From: Couchioplanes azureus
GTDB taxonomy: Bacteria; Actinomycetota; Actinomycetes; Mycobacteriales; Micromonosporaceae
NCBI RefSeq assembly: GCF_014648355.1
Contig: NZ_BMQY01000006.1
Location: 241,698 to 305,697, forward strand
Length of the DNA stretch: 64,000 nt
Direction of reading: 5' to 3'
The notes under the pieces are model-generated. The model saw nothing but the letters and a program-made list of their open reading frames with translations, was not told the DNA's origin and searched no databases. This document shows positions 8,338 through 15,952 of the stretch, piece after piece. The position numbers and the translations under genes were made by a program. Numbering within the stretch: the stretch's first letter is position 1; each line of letters begins with the position of its first letter.

Positions 8338-9261
8338 ATGGGCGACGAGCGGCGCGGATACCTGTACGGCCTGATCGCGTACATCCTCTGGGGCTTCTTC
8401 CCGATCTACTTCAAACTGCTCCAGCCCTCCCCGCCCCTCGAGATCCTGGCCCACCGCGTCATCTGGTCCGTCGTCTTCATCACCCTCCTCCTCGCCGCGG
8501 CTCGCAACTGGCGGTTCGCCGGCCGGCTCGTCCGGGACCGGCGGCTGCTGGGCGGGGTCGTGCTTGCCGCCGTACTCATCGGGGTGAACTGGGCGACCTA
8601 CATCTACGGCGTCAATTCCTCGCGGGTCGTCGAGACGGCTCTCGGCTACTTCATCACTCCCCTGGTCGTCGTGCTGCTCGGTGTCACCGTGCAGCGGGAG
8701 CGCCTGCGGGGGTGGCAGTGGGTGGCCGTCGGGATCGGCGGGGTCGCCGTGGGCGTGCTGACCTTCGACTACGGCCGGCTGCCCTACATCGCGTTGCTGC
8801 TGGCGGCCACCTTCGGCTCGTACAGTCTGGTGAAGAAGCGGCTGTCGGTGCCGCCGGCCGAGGGGTTGTTCGTGGAGTCCGCCGTGCTGGCGGTTCCTGC
8901 CCTGGTCTACCTGTGGTGGTTGAACGGGGACGCCCAGTTCGGGCAGGTCTCGGCCTGGCACACCACGCTCATGGTGCTGTCGGGTGTCGCCACTGCCGTA
9001 CCGTTGCTGCTCTTCGCCGGGGCCGCCAACCGGGTGCCGCTGGTCGGTCTGGGCATCCTTCAGTACGTCGCGCCGATTCTGCAGCTTGCCTGCGGGATCC
9101 TGCTCTTCCACGAGCCGATGCCGCCCGCGCGCCTCGCCGGGTTCGCGCTGGTCTGGATCGCGCTGGTGATCTTCACCGTGGACGGGGTCAGAGGCGCCAG
9201 AACGGTGGCCGGCCCCGCGGCCGCCACCGCGGAGCCGGTCACCGCCCTGCCGCCGCGCTGA
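8338..9261 (+). CDS. rarD: EamA-family transporter RarD, 307 aa
   Basis: This is a predicted ten-helix drug/metabolite-superfamily membrane protein. The N-terminus (GYLYGLIAYILWGFFPIYFK, then LEILAHRVIWS) is the signature of RarD, and the length matches the family (about 295-310). It has two EamA repeats: residues about 8-145 and about 155-285. The ATG at 8338 has GGTGGAG just upstream. RarD was named from a chloramphenicol-sensitivity phenotype in other bacteria, but its substrate is not settled, so only a transporter role is asserted. Its stop codon lies inside a hairpin shared with the convergent anti-sigma factor gene 11 nt away. Confidence 0.88.
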   Translation: MGDERRGYLYGLIAYILWGFFPIYFKLLQPSPPLEILAHRVIWSVVFITLLLAAARNWRFAGRLVRDRRLLGGVVLAAVLIGVNWATYIYGVNSSRVVETALGYFITPLVVVLLGVTVQRERLRGWQWVAVGIGGVAVGVLTFDYGRLPYIALLLAATFGSYSLVKKRLSVPPAEGLFVESAVLAVPALVYLWWLNGDAQFGQVSAWHTTLMVLSGVATAVPLLLFAGAANRVPLVGLGILQYVAPILQLACGILLFHEPMPPARLAGFALVWIALVIFTVDGVRGARTVAGPAAATAEPVTALPPR

Positions 9262-9276
9262 CGGCCGGGCCGTCAG
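9258..9276. terminator. Compact hairpin spanning both convergent stop codons
   Basis: CTGACGGCC and GGCCGTCAG flank a single G. The 19-bp inverted repeat contains the TGA of rarD (plus) and the TGA of the anti-sigma gene (minus). It could act as a two-way terminator. No T-run follows on either strand, which keeps this tentative. Confidence 0.45.
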
Positions 9277-9983
9277 GGGACGTCGTACGCCAGCAGCGTC
9301 CGCCCGTCGTTGCGGACCAGCGCCAGCCGGGCGAGCGAGCCGCCGGCGAAGTGGGTGACGCCGGACATGCTGAACTCCTTGCCGGGCGAGGCGGTCCAGG
9401 AGCCGAGTTGCTCGCTCTCCTTGTCCGGCCCGTACGCCATCAGCCGGATCGTGTACGACTCCGAGTCGGCGTCCACCCGGTTGTACGCGCACCGAAGCTT
9501 GATCTTGGTGCCGCCCGCCGCGCCGGCGAGGTTGAGCTGAGCGGTCACCGGCACCCGGTCGGAGGCCGCCGTCATCGCCACCGTCGGGCCCCAGGAGTCG
9601 GTGTCACCGTTGCCGCCCCGGCCGCCCGTCCAGAAGACCGCGCCGATGCCCACCACAAGGGCGAGGCAGGCCGCCGCGAGGGCCGTGCCCAGCACCCGCC
9701 ACCGGACGCGCTTGCGTTCCTGGCGCCGCGTCGTCTGCGCGACCGAGACCAGGTCCGGCATGCTGACCCGGCGGCGCGCCGGCGGCGTGGGGTCCGGATC
9801 CAGCAGGCGTTCGAAGTCGGACGGGTCGAGGCGGCCGAGCAGCCCGGGCAGGACCGCGATGTCGGCCACCGCCTCCCGGCAGAACGAGCAGGTGGCCAGG
9901 TGCCGTTCGTACGCGGTGCGCTCGGACGGCGACAGGGCGCCCAGGACGTACGCGCCGTCGTCGTGCTCGTGGTCGCATCTCAT
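9273..9983 (-). CDS. Zinc-binding anti-sigma factor, 236 aa
   Basis: The cytoplasmic N-terminus holds an H-x3-C-x2-C anti-sigma zinc motif (H28, C32, C35), the fold that wraps and inactivates its partner sigma factor. One membrane helix follows at about residues 99-118 and then an extracytoplasmic domain of about 115 residues, the layout of RskA/RslA-type proteins. The ATG at 9983 overlaps the sigma factor stop as ATGA, so translation is probably coupled to keep the two in balance. The signal sensed is not evident. Release could be by zinc/thiol oxidation or by regulated proteolysis, both known in the family. Confidence 0.87.
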   Translation of the reverse strand: MRCDHEHDDGAYVLGALSPSERTAYERHLATCSFCREAVADIAVLPGLLGRLDPSDFERLLDPDPTPPARRRVSMPDLVSVAQTTRRQERKRVRWRVLGTALAAACLALVVGIGAVFWTGGRGGNGDTDSWGPTVAMTAASDRVPVTAQLNLAGAAGGTKIKLRCAYNRVDADSESYTIRLMAYGPDKESEQLGSWTASPGKEFSMSGVTHFAGGSLARLALVRNDGRTLLAYDVP

Positions 9984-10495
9984 CCTGTCACCCCCATTTC
10001 GTTCAGCACCATGCGCAGCGAGCGAAGGGCGTAGTGCGTGCGCGACTTCACCGTTCCCGGCGGCACGCCCAGCCGGGCCGCCGCCTCGGCGACCGAACGG
10101 CCCTGGTAGAAGCATTCGACCAGGACCTCGCGATGGCTGGTCGAGAGCCGTCCCAGCGCCTCGGCGACCGTCCAGGCCTCCACCGCCCGGTCCGCCTCGT
10201 CCGCGCTGGGCGGAGGCTCGGGAATCATGTCCGTGACCACCTCGCCGACCCGTACCGACCGCCGCCGCCAGGCATCGATGGCCAGGTTCCGCGCGGTGGT
10301 GAACAGCCATGACCGCACCGTGCCGCGCTCGGGGTCCAGCGCCTCGGGATAGCGCCAGGCCCGCAGCAGCGTTTCCTGCACGAGGTCCTCGGCCCGCTGG
10401 CGGTCGCCCCCGGAGAGGCGCACCGCGTGCGCGAACAGGGCGTCCCCGTGCTCGTCCTGCAGGGCGCGCAGCAGTTCGGCGTCGTGACTCTCCAA
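9980..10495 (-). CDS. ECF RNA polymerase sigma factor, 171 aa
   Basis: This is an extracytoplasmic-function sigma factor. Region 2 contains D-L-V-Q-E-T-L-L-R-A-W and W-L-F-T-T-A-R-N. Region 4 contains the helix-turn-helix S-V-A-E-A-A-A-R-L-G-V-P-P-G-T-V-K-S-R. The TTG at 10495 is chosen because GGGAGG lies 9 nt upstream; an earlier in-frame TTG at 10558 has no such site. The gene is joined by a 4-nt overlap to its anti-sigma factor and by overall form resembles the SigK/SigL group. ECF operons are usually self-activated, but no convincing promoter pair was recognised here. Confidence 0.9.
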   Translation of the reverse strand: MESHDAELLRALQDEHGDALFAHAVRLSGGDRQRAEDLVQETLLRAWRYPEALDPERGTVRSWLFTTARNLAIDAWRRRSVRVGEVVTDMIPEPPPSADEADRAVEAWTVAEALGRLSTSHREVLVECFYQGRSVAEAAARLGVPPGTVKSRTHYALRSLRMVLNEMGVTG

Positions 10496-10564
10496 GGCTG
10501 CCGACCTCCCTCGCGCGTTCCACCCTGTCTTACGGGCGAGGAAGGCCGGCGGGTTCAACCGAAC

Positions 10565-11359
10565 CTATGCCGTGGCGGCGTCCCCGGTGGAGAGAGCCTC
10601 GGCGACGTTGCGTGCGGCCGCGGTCAGCTTGGCCCGGACCACGCGGGCGGAGGTCAGCATCTCCGCCGCCGGCAGGGAGCAGGCGAGCACCAGCCGGCGT
10701 TCCATGTCGCGGTCGGTGATGACGTTGACCGCGGCACAGGCGAGTCCCTGGCGGAACTGGCCCATCTCCAGCTGCATGCCCCGTCGCTCGCCCGCGGCGA
10801 GGTCGGCTTCGAGAGCCTCGGGGGTGGTCAGGGTGGCCGGGGTGAAGGCGCGCATGCCCCAGTCGCGCAGATATCGGGCGCGCTGGTCGGCGGTGAGCGT
10901 GGCCAGCAGGGCCTTGCCGAGCGCCGTGGCATGGCTGCCCTCGTCGAAGCCGGGGACCATGTCGTCCATGAACGGCGAGCGGGCGCCCTCGGCGCAGGCG
11001 GTCACCGCGATCCGGCCGCCGACGAACCTGCCGAGGTAGTGGCTGTAGCCGGTCTCGATCGCCGCACGCCGCAACGCCTCGCCGACCGAGGGCGGGCCAC
11101 GAAACGCCGAGACCAGTTCTCGGTACCGGTCGGCGATCTCCAGGCCGACGATGTACGTGCCGTCCTCACGCCTGATCACGTAGCCCTCGTACGCCAGGGT
11201 GCGTACGAGGTGGTACGTCGTCGCAACGGTCAGCTCGCACCGTCGGGCGATCTGTTTCACGGTGAGTCCGCGCGGGGCCCGACCTACCGATTCGAGCACA
11301 CGCAGGGCGCGTGACACGCTCCGGATGAGATCTGACGGCTCCGCCAGGGGGTCGCGCAC
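10565..11359 (-). CDS. IclR-family transcriptional regulator, 264 aa
   Basis: The N-terminal winged helix-turn-helix (residues about 15-75, with G-L-T-V-K-Q-I-A-R-R-C-E-L-T-V-A-T-T-Y-H-L-V-R-T-L) is followed by an IclR effector-binding domain (residues about 90-255). The GTG at 11359 has GGAGG about 6 nt upstream and starts cleanly at the DNA-binding domain; longer starts add non-protein-like sequence. The effector and targets are unknown. It faces away from the upstream gap and ends 69 nt before the sigma factor start on the same strand, but there is no evidence that they are functionally linked. Confidence 0.85.
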   Translation of the reverse strand: MRDPLAEPSDLIRSVSRALRVLESVGRAPRGLTVKQIARRCELTVATTYHLVRTLAYEGYVIRREDGTYIVGLEIADRYRELVSAFRGPPSVGEALRRAAIETGYSHYLGRFVGGRIAVTACAEGARSPFMDDMVPGFDEGSHATALGKALLATLTADQRARYLRDWGMRAFTPATLTTPEALEADLAAGERRGMQLEMGQFRQGLACAAVNVITDRDMERRLVLACSLPAAEMLTSARVVRAKLTAAARNVAEALSTGDAATA

Positions 11360-11666
11360 TGCTACCTCCGACGCCGGGGACTTACACCATATGAATAATC
11401 TTCCCCCGACGGAATGCCTAGAGCGTGTCGACCATGACCAATCTCTACGGCACGTGTGGTTCTTGATACTCACCGTCTAGATCGACGGGCTCACCGATGC
11501 CCTCGAAGACCGCCACGACACCACCGTGACCAGCGCCGATGCGCGTGGCATTAGCACGATCCGCGCGCACCCGGTGCCCCGGCCCGCCGCCGGCGGCGCG
11601 GCCGCAAAGGCGTACGGCGCAAGGAGAATTCCCATACCTGAGACGGGAACCCCACGATGTGGACGG
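11360..11666. other. Gene-free region between the iclR and polyprenyl synthase genes
   Basis: These 307 bp hold the iclR promoter region, which is relatively AT-rich near 11385-11400 (ACACCATATGAATAATC). They are also the 3' flank of the polyprenyl synthase gene. No open frame with coding character, RNA gene or strong terminator is visible. Confidence 0.5.
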
Positions 11667-12677
11667 TCAGCTTGTGCGATCGGCGATGAAGTCGCACAGC
11701 GACTCCATCGCGCGCCGCGGCGACCCGTCCGGCAGCGGCGCGAGCCGCGCACGAGCATCCTCCGCATAGGTGCGGACGGTCTCGCGGGCCCGCTTCATCG
11801 CGCGCGACTCGCGCAGCAGCCCGAGCGCCTCGGCGTGCAGCGCGTCGTCCACGAGCGGCCCGGAACCGAGCAGCTCCCGCAGGCGCACGGCGGAGGCGTC
11901 CGCATCGTCGCCGGCGAGCGCGTAGAGCACCGGCAGGGTGGGGACACCCTCGCGCAGGTCGGTGCCGGGAGTCTTGCCGGACTGCACGGACTCCGACGCG
12001 ATGTCGAGCAGGTCGTCGGAGAGCTGGAAGGCGATGCCGATCGTCTCGCCGTACCCGGCGAGGGCCTCGATGTGCGCCGGCGTCGCGCCGGAGAAGAGCC
12101 CGCCGAAGCGGGCCGACGTCGCGATGAGCGACGCGGTCTTCTCGGCGATGACGTGCAGGTAGTGCTCGATCGCATCGCTGCCGCGCGGACCGACCGTCTC
12201 GGCGATCTGGCCGTGCACGAGCCGGGAGAAGGTCTGCGCCTGCAGGCGGACGGCCTCGGTACCCAGCGTGGCCGCGATGTCGGCGGCCCGGGCGAAGAGG
12301 TAGTCACCGACGAGGATCGCCACGGAGTTGCCCCAGCGGGCGTTGGCGCTCGGCGCCCCGCGCCGCACGGCCGCCTCGTCCATGACGTCGTCGTGGTAGA
12401 GCGTCGCCAGATGGGTGAGCTCGACGACCAGGGCCGCCGGCACGATCTCGGCCCGCGCCGGGTCGCCGAACTGCGCGCCCAGCGCCACGATCAGCGGCCG
12501 GAACCGCTTGCCGCCCGCGTCCATCAGGTGCCGGGCGGCGTCGGCCACCAGAGGGTCGGCGCTGGCGACGTTGTGCCGCAGCCGATCCTCCACCACGGCG
12601 AGCGTCGCCGAGACCGACGCGTCGACCGCGGGGTCGATGTCGATGCCGAGCGACGTCAGCGCGCTGTCAGCAGTCAC
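11667..12677 (-). CDS. Polyprenyl diphosphate synthase (menaquinone side chain), 336 aa
   Basis: This is an all-trans prenyl diphosphate synthase that condenses isopentenyl diphosphate units. The first aspartate-rich motif is D96-D97-V-M-D100 and the second is D221-D222-L-L-D225; both bind the magnesium-diphosphate substrate. G-G-K-R-F-R-P-L near residue 55 binds isopentenyl diphosphate. The GTG at 12677 is the start. Its place just downstream of nuoN, with menaquinone genes on the other side of the nuo operon, suggests that it makes the long menaquinone tail (hepta- to nonaprenyl). The chain length cannot be read from the sequence. A strong hairpin after nuoN implies separate transcription. 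Confidence 0.88.
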   Translation of the reverse strand: MTADSALTSLGIDIDPAVDASVSATLAVVEDRLRHNVASADPLVADAARHLMDAGGKRFRPLIVALGAQFGDPARAEIVPAALVVELTHLATLYHDDVMDEAAVRRGAPSANARWGNSVAILVGDYLFARAADIAATLGTEAVRLQAQTFSRLVHGQIAETVGPRGSDAIEHYLHVIAEKTASLIATSARFGGLFSGATPAHIEALAGYGETIGIAFQLSDDLLDIASESVQSGKTPGTDLREGVPTLPVLYALAGDDADASAVRLRELLGSGPLVDDALHAEALGLLRESRAMKRARETVRTYAEDARARLAPLPDGSPRRAMESLCDFIADRTS

Positions 12678-12838
12678 GCATTCACGATGCCATACCGGTT
12701 CCGCGAGGGTGGTGCAGGGGGTTCGAGATCAAAATCATGCTTCACGTACGGGCACCGCCGGCTCCCGTGGCACACGGGCTGAGGAGGTGCCTGGTCGCGC
12801 CCGCACTCGGCCGCCGGGCGGAGCTGCCGGGAAAGCAG

Positions 12839-12866
12839 ACAGCCCCGGCCATCCGGCCGGGGCTGT
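12839..12866 (-). terminator. Terminator hairpin at the end of the nuo operon
   Basis: A perfect 12-bp stem (ACAGCCCCGGCC with GGCCGGGGCTGT) with an ATCC loop starts 13 nt beyond the nuoN stop codon. The run that follows on the minus strand is only weakly T-rich. Confidence 0.8.
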
Positions 12867-12878
12867 CGTGAGAACCGC

Positions 12879-14411
12879 TTATCGCACGAACTGCGCGGCG
12901 TCGTTGGTCAGGTCCAGCAGCGGGGCCGGGACCACGCCGAGCGCGAACGTCGCGATCACGCCGATGGTCAGGGCCGCCGCGGTCAGGAAGCCCGGGATGG
13001 AGACCGCCGGGGTGGTCTCGCCCGGCTCGGACAGCCACATCATCACGATGACCCGCAGGTAGGGGAACGCCAGCACCATGCTGGTGATGACGCCGACGAT
13101 GACCAGCCAGGTCTGCCCGCCCTCGATCGCCGCGCCGAAGACCGCGAACTTGCTGGTGAAGCCGCTGGTGAGCGGGATGCCCGCGAAGGCCAGCAGGATG
13201 AACGAGAAGACGCCGGCGAAGACCGGGCTCTTACGGCCCAGCCCGGCCCAGCGCGACAGGTGGGTGGCCTCGCCCTCGGCGTCGCGCACCAGGGAGACGA
13301 TGCCGAACGCGGCCAGCACGGAGAAGCCGTACGCGACCAGGTAGAACATCGTGCTGGACAGGCCGTCCTTGTTGAGCGCCAGGACGCCCACCAGCAGGTA
13401 GCCCGCGTTCGCGATCGACGAGTACGCCAGCAGCCGCTTCATGTCGGTCTGGGTGACCGCCAGGACGGCGCCGACCAGCATGGTCAGGATGGCGATCACG
13501 CCGAGCACCGGCTGGAAGTCCCAGCGGACGCCGTCGAACGCCACGTAGAGCACGCGCAGCAGCGCGCCGAACGCCGCCACCTTGGTGCAGGCCGCCATCA
13601 GCGCGGTGACCGGCGTCGGGGCGCCCTGGTAGACGTCCGGCGTCCAGACGTGGAACGGCGCCGCCGCGCTCTTGAACAGCAGTCCGATGGCCACCAGCGC
13701 GAGCCCGCCGAAGAGCAGGATCTCGCTGCGGGCGGGATCGGCCACCGCGGCATGGATGGACGCCAGGTCCACGGCCCCGCTGAAGCCGTAGATGAGCGCC
13801 ACCCCGAACAGGAAGAAGGCGGAGGCGTACGAGCCCAGCAGGAAGTACTTCAGCGCCGCTTCCTGGCTCAGCAGGCGCCGCCGGCGGGCCAGGGCGCAGA
13901 GCAGGTAGAGGGGCAGCGAGAAGACCTCGAGCGCGACGAACATGGTCAGCAGGTCGTTCGCCGCGACGAAGAGCAGCATGCCGCCGAAGGCGAAGACCGC
14001 CAGCGGGTAGACCTCGGTGGCGCCCGGCTGGCCGTCGGCCTGCTTGAGGTCCTTCTGCGAGCCGACCGTGATCGCCGCCTGGGAGACGAACGCGCCGCCG
14101 GCCTCGATCGAGCGTTCCCCGATCAGCAGCAGCGAGACGATGCCCAGCAGCAGGATCGAGCCCTGCAGGAACAGCGTGGGCCCGTCGACCGCGATCGCGC
14201 CGCCGATGGTGACCAGCCGCTTGTCGCGGACCCAGATCACCATGGTCAGCGCGGCGACCAGGGACACCAGTGCGAGACCGAGCTGGACGCCGTGGCGCCG
14301 GTTCTTCGGCACCATGGCCTCGAACAGCACGCCCACGCAGGCCGCCCCGAAGAGGATCAACATCGGCGCGAGGGCCGCGTAGTCGATGTCGGGAAGTTTG
14401 AGCTCTCCCAT
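12879..14411 (-). CDS. nuoN: NADH-quinone oxidoreductase subunit N, 510 aa
   Basis: This is an antiporter-like membrane subunit of complex I and contributes to proton pumping. About 14 hydrophobic helices are visible. The conserved core includes A-L-K-Y-F-L-L-G-S-Y-A-S-A, K-S-A-A-A-P-F-H-V-W-T-P-D-V-Y-Q-G-A-P-T-P-V and D-M-K-R-L-L-A-Y-S-S-I-A-N-A-G-Y. The ATG at 14411 lies 2 nt after the nuoM stop. It is the last gene of the operon and is followed by a terminator hairpin. Length and motifs are normal. Confidence 0.96.
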   Translation of the reverse strand: MGELKLPDIDYAALAPMLILFGAACVGVLFEAMVPKNRRHGVQLGLALVSLVAALTMVIWVRDKRLVTIGGAIAVDGPTLFLQGSILLLGIVSLLLIGERSIEAGGAFVSQAAITVGSQKDLKQADGQPGATEVYPLAVFAFGGMLLFVAANDLLTMFVALEVFSLPLYLLCALARRRRLLSQEAALKYFLLGSYASAFFLFGVALIYGFSGAVDLASIHAAVADPARSEILLFGGLALVAIGLLFKSAAAPFHVWTPDVYQGAPTPVTALMAACTKVAAFGALLRVLYVAFDGVRWDFQPVLGVIAILTMLVGAVLAVTQTDMKRLLAYSSIANAGYLLVGVLALNKDGLSSTMFYLVAYGFSVLAAFGIVSLVRDAEGEATHLSRWAGLGRKSPVFAGVFSFILLAFAGIPLTSGFTSKFAVFGAAIEGGQTWLVIVGVITSMVLAFPYLRVIVMMWLSEPGETTPAVSIPGFLTAAALTIGVIATFALGVVPAPLLDLTNDAAQFVR

Positions 14412-14413
14412 GG

Positions 14414-15952
14414 CTACGGCGCCACCTTTCCGTTCGCGACCGCCGTCGGCGCCGGATCGGTCGTGCCCACGTCCAGCATGGTCGCCTCGACCGCCGGGTT
14501 GATCACATCGGTGACCGGCTTCGGATAGAAGCCGAGCAGCAACAGCAGGAGCACCAGCGGCGCGACGACGACCTTCTCGCGCCAGGTGATGTCCCGCCGC
14601 ATCTCGGGGACCTCCTCCAGCGCCGGGTTCAACGTGCCCTGGGTCGTGCGCTGCACCATCCAGAGCACGTACGCGGCGGCCAGGATGATGCCGGCCGTGG
14701 CGATGACCGCGTAGACCTTGTGCGTGGTGAAGGTGCCGATCAGCACCAGGAACTCGCTGATGAACGGCGCGGTGCCGGGCAGGGCCAGGGAGGCGAGGCC
14801 GGCGAAGAACAGCACGCCGGCGAGCACCGGGACCAGCTTGCCGGCGCCGCCGAAGTCGCTGACCAGGGCGGAGCCGCGGCGCGCCACGAACATGCCGACG
14901 ACCAGGAAGAGCAGGCCGGTCGCGAGGCCGTGGTTGACCATGTAGAGCACCGAGCCGGTGCCCGCCTGGGTGGTGAAGGCGAAGATGCCGATGCCGATGA
15001 ACCCGAAGTGGGCGATCGACGTGTACGACACCAGCCGCTTGAGGTCGTTCTGCCCGACCGCCAGCAGCGCCGCGTAGATGATGCCGATGACGCCCAGCAC
15101 CAGCGCCGCCGGGGCGAACCAGCGCGCGGCCTCCGGGAAGAGCGGCAGGCAGTAGCGCAGGATGCCGAAGGTGCCGACCTTGTCGAGCACGCCGACGAGC
15201 AGCGCCGCCGCGGGCGCCGGGGCGGCCCCACCGGCGTCCGGCAGCCAGGTGTGGAACGGGAAGAACGGCGCCTTGACCGCGAACGCGATGAAGAAGCCGA
15301 GGAACAGCCACCGGGCGGTGTTCGTCTCGAACGCCGCGGAGGCCCCCTTGAGGGTCGCCCAGTCGAAGGTGTGCCCGCCGACCACCCAGAGGCCGACCAC
15401 CGCGGCCAGCATGAACAGGCCGCCGACCAGCGAGTAGAGGAAGAACTTCACCGCGGCGTACTGGCGGCGCTGGCCGCCGTACGAGCCGATGATGAAGTAC
15501 ATCGGCACGAGCATGACCTCGAAGAACACGTAGAAGAGGAACACGTCGGCGGCCGCGAAGACGCCGATCATCGTGCATTCGAGGGCGAGCAGCAGGGCGA
15601 AGTACGTCGGCACCGACCGCTGGCTCTCGTCGACGTCGTGCCAGGACGCCAGGATGACCAGCGGCACGAGCACCGCGATGAGCACCAGCATCACCAGCGC
15701 GATGCCGTCGGCGGCGAAGGTGAACCGCGCGTCCCAGGTGGGGATCCACTGGTAGGACTCGCGGAACTGGAAGCGGTCGCCGTCGACCTGGAACGCCACC
15801 CACATGCCGATGCTCAGCGCGAGCACCACCAGCGACCACACCAGGGCGACGATCTTGGCGAGACCGCCGTTGCGGCGCGGGAGGAAGGCCACCACTGCCG
15901 CGCCCACCAGGGGGAGCAACGTCAGGATGGACAGGAACGGGAAGTCCTTCAT
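14414..15952 (-). CDS. nuoM: NADH-quinone oxidoreductase subunit M, 512 aa
   Basis: This is an antiporter-like membrane subunit of complex I. It has about 14 hydrophobic helices and the family stretches F-E-V-M-L-V-P-M-Y-F-I-I-G, V-K-A-P-F-F-P-F-H-T-W-L-P-D-A and D-L-K-R-L-V-S-Y-T-S-I-A-H-F-G-F, including the glutamate and lysines of the proton path. The ATG at 15952 shares its A with the TAA stop of nuoL (TAATG), so translation is probably coupled. The last 80 residues after the final helix are less conserved. Confidence 0.96.
   Translation of the reverse strand: MKDFPFLSILTLLPLVGAAVVAFLPRRNGGLAKIVALVWSLVVLALSIGMWVAFQVDGDRFQFRESYQWIPTWDARFTFAADGIALVMLVLIAVLVPLVILASWHDVDESQRSVPTYFALLLALECTMIGVFAAADVFLFYVFFEVMLVPMYFIIGSYGGQRRQYAAVKFFLYSLVGGLFMLAAVVGLWVVGGHTFDWATLKGASAAFETNTARWLFLGFFIAFAVKAPFFPFHTWLPDAGGAAPAPAAALLVGVLDKVGTFGILRYCLPLFPEAARWFAPAALVLGVIGIIYAALLAVGQNDLKRLVSYTSIAHFGFIGIGIFAFTTQAGTGSVLYMVNHGLATGLLFLVVGMFVARRGSALVSDFGGAGKLVPVLAGVLFFAGLASLALPGTAPFISEFLVLIGTFTTHKVYAVIATAGIILAAAYVLWMVQRTTQGTLNPALEEVPEMRRDITWREKVVVAPLVLLLLLLGFYPKPVTDVINPAVEATMLDVGTTDPAPTAVANGKVAP

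Noticed and set aside
10496..10558. Longer sigma factor start at 10558
   Set aside because: It is a TTG without a ribosome site; the TTG at 10495 has GGGAGG at good distance and begins at the conserved domain.
12879..15839. Single 986-residue frame extending upstream of nuoN
   Set aside because: The first part is an out-of-frame reading of nuoM; the real nuoN starts at 14411.
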